A stretch of DNA of 64,000 nucleotides from Micromonospora sediminimaris (GTDB lineage: Bacteria; Actinomycetota; Actinomycetes; Mycobacteriales; Micromonosporaceae). Shown here piece after piece: positions 60,456-64,000 of the stretch. Each line of letters begins with the position of its first letter. Position 1 is the first letter of the stretch. The stretch spans positions 124,001 through 188,000 of the forward strand of contig FOLJ01000016.1 in assembly GCA_900112325.1 (NCBI GenBank), read 5' to 3'. The translations under genes and the position numbers were made by a program. The notes below the pieces were generated by a model, which was not told where the DNA came from, did not search any database, and worked only from the letters and a program-made list of their open reading frames with translations.

Positions 60456-61447
60456 TCCGGCTTGCGTGCGATCAGCACGTGTGACGAGGCCCCGGCGATC
60501 GGCTCCACCTGAGGCTCACCGAAGCCGTTGTCAATGATCAACCGGCTGAGCTCGGCCACGCTGAAGTCCCGTCCGCCCTCCCACAACACCATCGACGAGA
60601 CGTTGTGCAGCGCGGAGAACAGGGGCCCGGTGCGGTCCTCGTTGAGCAGGTTGCCGTTGACGATCAGCCGGCCGCCCGGCGCGAGCGCCCGGTGCGCCCG
60701 CCGGAGCATGTCGGCGGCGGTCTCCCGCCGCTCGGAGTGCAGCATGTTGGACATGAGCACGGCGGCGAGGCCGGTGCCGTACTCCTCCCGGGTGTAGTCG
60801 CGCCCCACCACGCTGACCCGGTCGGCCATCCCGTGTTCGGCGATCACCTTGCTGGCCAGCGGCACCGCGTCCGGCAGTTCCCAGATGACGGAGGTGAGCC
60901 CGGGATGCCGCCGGCACAGCGCCATCGAATACGCGCCGCAGCCCCCGCCGAGATCGACGAGTGCACCCTCCAGCGGGCCCGGTATGCACACGGCCAGTTC
61001 CTCGGCGAGCCGGGTGGCGTACCGGAAGAACCCGACCTCCAGGTCGGCGAGGTAGGCCGGGTCCTCGGTCAGCCGAATGTCGTGGCCCAGGGCCGGCCCG
61101 CCGTTGCGGACCACGTCGGTCAGCCGCGCCCAGGCCCGGGCCCAGCGGCCCATGGTTCGTACCCACTCGACCAGGCATTCGTCGGTGTCCCCGGTGAGCA
61201 GCCGGCGGGACAGCTCGGTGTTGGCGTACACCGCTCCGGTACGGCTCAGCAACCGCAGTGCCACGCCGGCGTCGAGTACCGCCTCGGTGGCTTCCGGGTG
61301 CCACCCATGGGCGGCGGCCAGCTCCGCCGCGGTGGCCGGCTGGTCGGCGAGCGCGGTGAAGACGTCCAGCTCGGCGAGGGTGTAGAGCACCTCCGCCTGC
61401 CAGGTGCCGACGGTCAGCTGCGTCACGTGCCGCATACCCAGGTCCAT
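60452..61447 (-). CDS. O-methyltransferase, second two-domain copy
   Basis: A 331-residue relative of the preceding enzyme (about the same architecture): ELDVFTALADQPATAAELA, LVDLGGGCGAYS, VIWELPDAVPLASKVI, and SNMLHSERRETAADMLRRAHRAL. The HDW base motif reads LHSE, so the catalytic base may differ. ATG 61447 has GGAGAG just upstream. It starts 21 bases after the radical SAM gene. Confidence 0.85.
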   Translation of the reverse strand: MDLGMRHVTQLTVGTWQAEVLYTLAELDVFTALADQPATAAELAAAHGWHPEATEAVLDAGVALRLLSRTGAVYANTELSRRLLTGDTDECLVEWVRTMGRWARAWARLTDVVRNGGPALGHDIRLTEDPAYLADLEVGFFRYATRLAEELAVCIPGPLEGALVDLGGGCGAYSMALCRRHPGLTSVIWELPDAVPLASKVIAEHGMADRVSVVGRDYTREEYGTGLAAVLMSNMLHSERRETAADMLRRAHRALAPGGRLIVNGNLLNEDRTGPLFSALHNVSSMVLWEGGRDFSVAELSRLIIDNGFGEPQVEPIAGASSHVLIARKPE

Positions 61448-61468
61448 GTGTCTCTCCGATCGCTCAAG

Positions 61469-63412
61469 TCATCCGGCTACGTCCTGGACCAGCTGGCCGC
61501 CCAGGACGTCGCGCTCTGGCCGGCCGAGGAAGTACGCCGACTGTTCGTGATTCGTGGTGGCCACGAATGCGGCGAAACCCACCTTGTAGTAGAAGGAGGT
61601 GACCAGTCGCCGTGGTTCGATCGGCACTGTCTCGCCACGTCCGATCGCCTCCACCAGGCGCGGCACGTCGAACTCGAACTCGACCGGCGCGCCGCGCAGG
61701 AAGGCCTCGCCGTCGATGTCGACCAGATCCAATCCGGCCGCTTCCAGGCTGCCCGGCTCGGCACAGGTGGGCTGGGTGACGATGTCGTACCGGAATGCCT
61801 CGTCCAGGCACCGGCGGGCCGACTCCGGCACCAGCGGACGAACCGCCTCCTGCCACCACCGGCTGAGCACCGTCTTGGCACGTGGATCGCCGTACATGTA
61901 GACCAACGCCGGACTGACCGCGCCGAACTCGGCGGCGGCGTTGGCGGCCGCCTCCCGCAGCGGCGCCGAGTCGGTGTCGTCCTGACGCTCCAACCAGTCG
62001 GCGAAGTTCAGCAGCAACGTGGACTGGCTGAGCCCGGCGTACACCCGGGCCGGTGCCCACACGTGCCGCAGCACCAGGTTCTCCGCCAGCACCCGGGCGT
62101 AGAAGATGAACCGGCGAGCCTCGAGATTCTCCCGCAGCGGCATGGTGTGGTGGGCTAGGACGTACTCGAAGTCGTCGGTGTCGCCGCGCACGGTCACGAA
62201 CCCGTACGCGTCCTTCTTGTCGAAGTACTCGGTGTTCGGCAGCAGGAGCATCGGATAGACGGCGATCCGGGACACGTGTTCGGCGAGGCGGTCGTAGCCA
62301 CGCAGGAACGACTGCAGGCTCTCCCCCGGGGCTCCCCAGATCAGCTCCGCGTAGCAGTCCAGTTCCTCGGCCTTGAGCCACTCGACGAGGTCGCGCCAGT
62401 CGTTGACCTTCATGTTGCGGCGGTTCATCAGCTTGAGGGCGTCGTCGGAGAGGGTCTGCAGGGCCAGGGTGAACGAGCTGCGCATCCCGGCGTTCTTCAT
62501 GTCCCGGACGATCTGGTAGAAGACCTTCGACTTGTTCTTGGCCCAGGACGTCTCCAGCGTGCGCGGGTACCCGTAACGCTCACGAATCTCCAGCAGATCC
62601 GCGACGAACTCCGCGTCGATCGGCAGCATGCCGAAGTTGGCGTCGCAGAGCACCACCGTGTGCACCTTGTGCTGGGCGAGGAACTCCAGCTCGTCGCGGA
62701 GACGCTGGCGGGAGAAGGCCCGCACCCGCTGGCCTACCGCACCGCCCCAGTAGCAGAACGAGCACTTGTACGGGCAGCCCCGGTTGGTCTCCATCAGGGC
62801 GACGTCGTACCGGAACTCGCCGGCGTCGTCGAGCAGTGGGATGGCCCCGGTCAGCAGGGGCGACGGGATGACGTCCAGGTCCTCCAGGCGTGGCCGGTCC
62901 GGCGTGGTCACCACCGCACCGTCCGGATCCTGGAAGGAGATTCCGTCGATGTCGCCCAGCGACCGCGGCGAGCGCCCGTCGAGGTAGGCGGTGACCAGCT
63001 CGGTGAAGACGAACTCGCCCTCGCCGTTGACCACCACGTCGACCTCGGGAACCATCGCGAAGGTCCGCTGGGCGCGGTTGGCCACGTGGGTGCCGCCGAA
63101 GATCACCCAGCCGTCCGGGCGAAGCTGCTTGAACGTCTCCGCCAGGACCCCGAACTCCCGGTAGTTCCAACCGAGCACGGAGAACGCCAGGACATCGGGC
63201 GCGCCGTCCCGAAATAGATCTTGGGAGAGCGCGGAAAGCTTCATCCCGCCGCGGTAATTGCGGATCTCTATCTCGGTCTCCCGCGCAATCCGTTCGTCGG
63301 CGAGCGCGGTGGCCTTGAGGTAGCCGGCGGCGAGGGGCATGGATTCCATCGGCGTGTCCCAAACGCCTTGCTGCACGAGCCAAACCTGCCGTTTGGCACT
63401 GTCAACGGGCAC
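61469..63412 (-). CDS. B12-binding-type radical SAM protein
   Basis: A 647-residue class B-type radical SAM protein. The N-terminal region (about 1-150) has the B12-domain fold pattern (FGGTHVANRAQRTF; VDVVVNGEGEFVF) but no visible D-x-H-x-x-G. The iron-sulfur motif is C213-x3-C217-x2-C220 (CPYKCSFC). The last 250 residues are a long helical extension. C-methylation or another radical step on an unactivated carbon is the likely role. GTG 63412 has AGGAG five bases upstream. First gene of the twelve-gene operon. Confidence 0.85.
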   Translation of the reverse strand: MPVDSAKRQVWLVQQGVWDTPMESMPLAAGYLKATALADERIARETEIEIRNYRGGMKLSALSQDLFRDGAPDVLAFSVLGWNYREFGVLAETFKQLRPDGWVIFGGTHVANRAQRTFAMVPEVDVVVNGEGEFVFTELVTAYLDGRSPRSLGDIDGISFQDPDGAVVTTPDRPRLEDLDVIPSPLLTGAIPLLDDAGEFRYDVALMETNRGCPYKCSFCYWGGAVGQRVRAFSRQRLRDELEFLAQHKVHTVVLCDANFGMLPIDAEFVADLLEIRERYGYPRTLETSWAKNKSKVFYQIVRDMKNAGMRSSFTLALQTLSDDALKLMNRRNMKVNDWRDLVEWLKAEELDCYAELIWGAPGESLQSFLRGYDRLAEHVSRIAVYPMLLLPNTEYFDKKDAYGFVTVRGDTDDFEYVLAHHTMPLRENLEARRFIFYARVLAENLVLRHVWAPARVYAGLSQSTLLLNFADWLERQDDTDSAPLREAAANAAAEFGAVSPALVYMYGDPRAKTVLSRWWQEAVRPLVPESARRCLDEAFRYDIVTQPTCAEPGSLEAAGLDLVDIDGEAFLRGAPVEFEFDVPRLVEAIGRGETVPIEPRRLVTSFYYKVGFAAFVATTNHEQSAYFLGRPERDVLGGQLVQDVAG

Positions 63413-63924
63413 GCGAACTCCTCATCGGGCACAACTCACAGCCGTTCACCGCGGACCGTGCGGCCCAATAGGCAGGACGGTCAGAACGGAGTTGGAGAGT
63501 GGGTGGCGCTCACCGACACGGAGGCGCGTACACCCGGCCACGAGATCGTCGCGACGCGTTTGCAGCAATCCCCCGTTGTTCGACACCGGCTGCCTGTTTG
63601 CCATCGGCGACCAGCACTTCTGCGCTCACGGGCGAGCGATGGCCGACCGTGGGCGCGCTCCCATGGTGGGACAGCCCCCTGACGGGTGTCAATGCTGCCG
63701 ACGTTCTCCGGACCGCCCATACGCCCCCACCTGTGGCTCTGTCAGCATTAGCTGTCCGCATGCTGGAACGGAAACGTCCGGATGGCACTACGCAGTCCTC
63801 GCCGACAACCGCCCGCCAGCGATGCGGCAGCAATCTAGATCTCTTAACGGTGGCGGCGCGCAGACGACCACCACGAGGCGCTCGGCGGAAGGAAGACCGC
63901 CGCGGAAATGCGACAGCATTTCGG
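63413..63924. other. intergenic region between divergent genes
   Basis: About 510 bases with no reading frame of convincing composition. It separates the twelve-gene minus-strand operon from a rightward promoter at the window's edge, and must hold the promoter of the radical SAM operon, which I could not locate with confidence. Confidence 0.5.
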
Positions 63925-63954
63925 TTGACCGTGCGTGCCGGGTTGGTCTAGCGT
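63925..63954 (+). promoter_or_regulatory. strong leaderless promoter
   Basis: TTGACC (63925-63930), an 18-base spacer, TAGCGT (63949-63954) and seven bases to GTG 63962. This matches the housekeeping sigma pattern of actinobacteria and the leaderless spacing. Confidence 0.7.
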
Positions 63955-63961
63955 CTGTCGC

Positions 63962-64000
63962 GTGTTCGGGTGGATCGGGGGAAACACCACGACTTCGCGT
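63962..64000 (+). CDS. 5' fragment of a gene cut by the window edge
   Basis: Thirteen codons are visible, starting at GTG 63962 just after a leaderless promoter. The peptide begins VFGWIGG, which resembles the first strand of some asparagine-synthetase-family proteins such as lasso peptide cyclases, but 13 residues cannot prove it. Likely the first gene of a rightward unit beyond the window. Confidence 0.45.
   Translation, partial: MFGWIGGNTTTSR

Noticed and set aside
63499..63951. Open frame of about 150 codons on the plus strand between the radical SAM gene and the window edge
   Set aside because: Composition is not protein-like (Arg/Pro/Thr-rich with no family motif), there is no ribosome site, and it overlaps the promoter region of the edge gene.
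1..64000. Mobile elements, integrases, tRNA genes, CRISPR arrays
   Set aside because: No transposase or integrase motif, no tRNA-like cloverleaf and no spaced direct-repeat array could be recognised by reading; a dedicated search was not possible.

Overview
The window looks like a chromosome segment from a high-GC actinomycete. GC is around 70 percent, GTG starts are common, stop and start codons overlap by four bases at many junctions, and leaderless promoters with TAGNNT -10 boxes recur. The gene mix fits Micromonosporaceae or a relative, but the genus is an inference.

Layout. Positions 1-5.2 kb hold a sulfur-stress module: a CsoR-family repressor of the CstR (persulfide-sensing) type, a membrane rhodanese, a SulP transporter with STAS domain, a small beta-carbonic-anhydrase-like protein and a CstB-like persulfide dioxygenase-rhodanese. 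Three near-identical G-tract palindromes lie at the three promoter regions. Positions 5.3-23.5 kb (minus strand) form a lipopeptide-type cluster. It runs GHMP (threonine/serine-type) kinase, cysteine-synthase-like PLP enzyme, argininosuccinate-lyase-like enzyme, ATP-grasp ligase, threonine aldolase, FAAL-ACP-C protein, A-T-C-TE NRPS, MFS exporter, penicillin-acylase-type Ntn hydrolase, HisC-like aminotransferase. The first three enzymes read as a 2,3-diamino acid supply line. The FAAL start and the acylase suggest a fatty-acyl group that is put on early and removed late.

Positions 23.7-31.7 kb hold a Dpp/Opp-type ABC importer, a xylulokinase and a ROK repressor, with clear promoters and operator-like palindromes. 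Positions 31.9-36.4 kb carry small housekeeping or stress genes, including an ECF42-type sigma factor with its DGPF/YCII partner and a matching promoter.

Positions 36.5-63.4 kb form a second, unusual biosynthetic region in four transcription units. (a) A PrnB homologue (heme enzyme of the pyrrolnitrin pathway) and a flavin monooxygenase fused to a methyltransferase, plus strand. (b) Dehydrogenase E1alpha, E1beta, a lipoyl/peripheral-subunit-binding protein with no acyltransferase domain, and a DUF1116 (AllG/YlbE-like) protein, minus strand. (c) An LLM flavin enzyme, a methyltransferase, a second E1alpha/E1beta pair and an aminotransferase, plus strand. (d) A twelve-gene, almost fully overlapping minus-strand operon: B12-type radical SAM protein, two O-methyltransferases, two ABC exporters, a free-standing condensation-like protein, an AurF-like diiron N-oxygenase, an aminoacyl-carrier-protein ligase related to seryl-tRNA synthetase, a nitronate monooxygenase, a holo-ACP synthase-type PPTase, an ACP and a second condensation-like protein. 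The core idea I infer for (d) is an amino acid loaded on a dedicated ACP, N-oxidised there, and joined by stand-alone condensation enzymes. I do not recognise the product, and this is the best candidate for an undescribed pathway.

The window ends with a strong leaderless promoter reading rightwards into a gene cut by the edge. No rRNA, tRNA, CRISPR array, IS element or att site was found.
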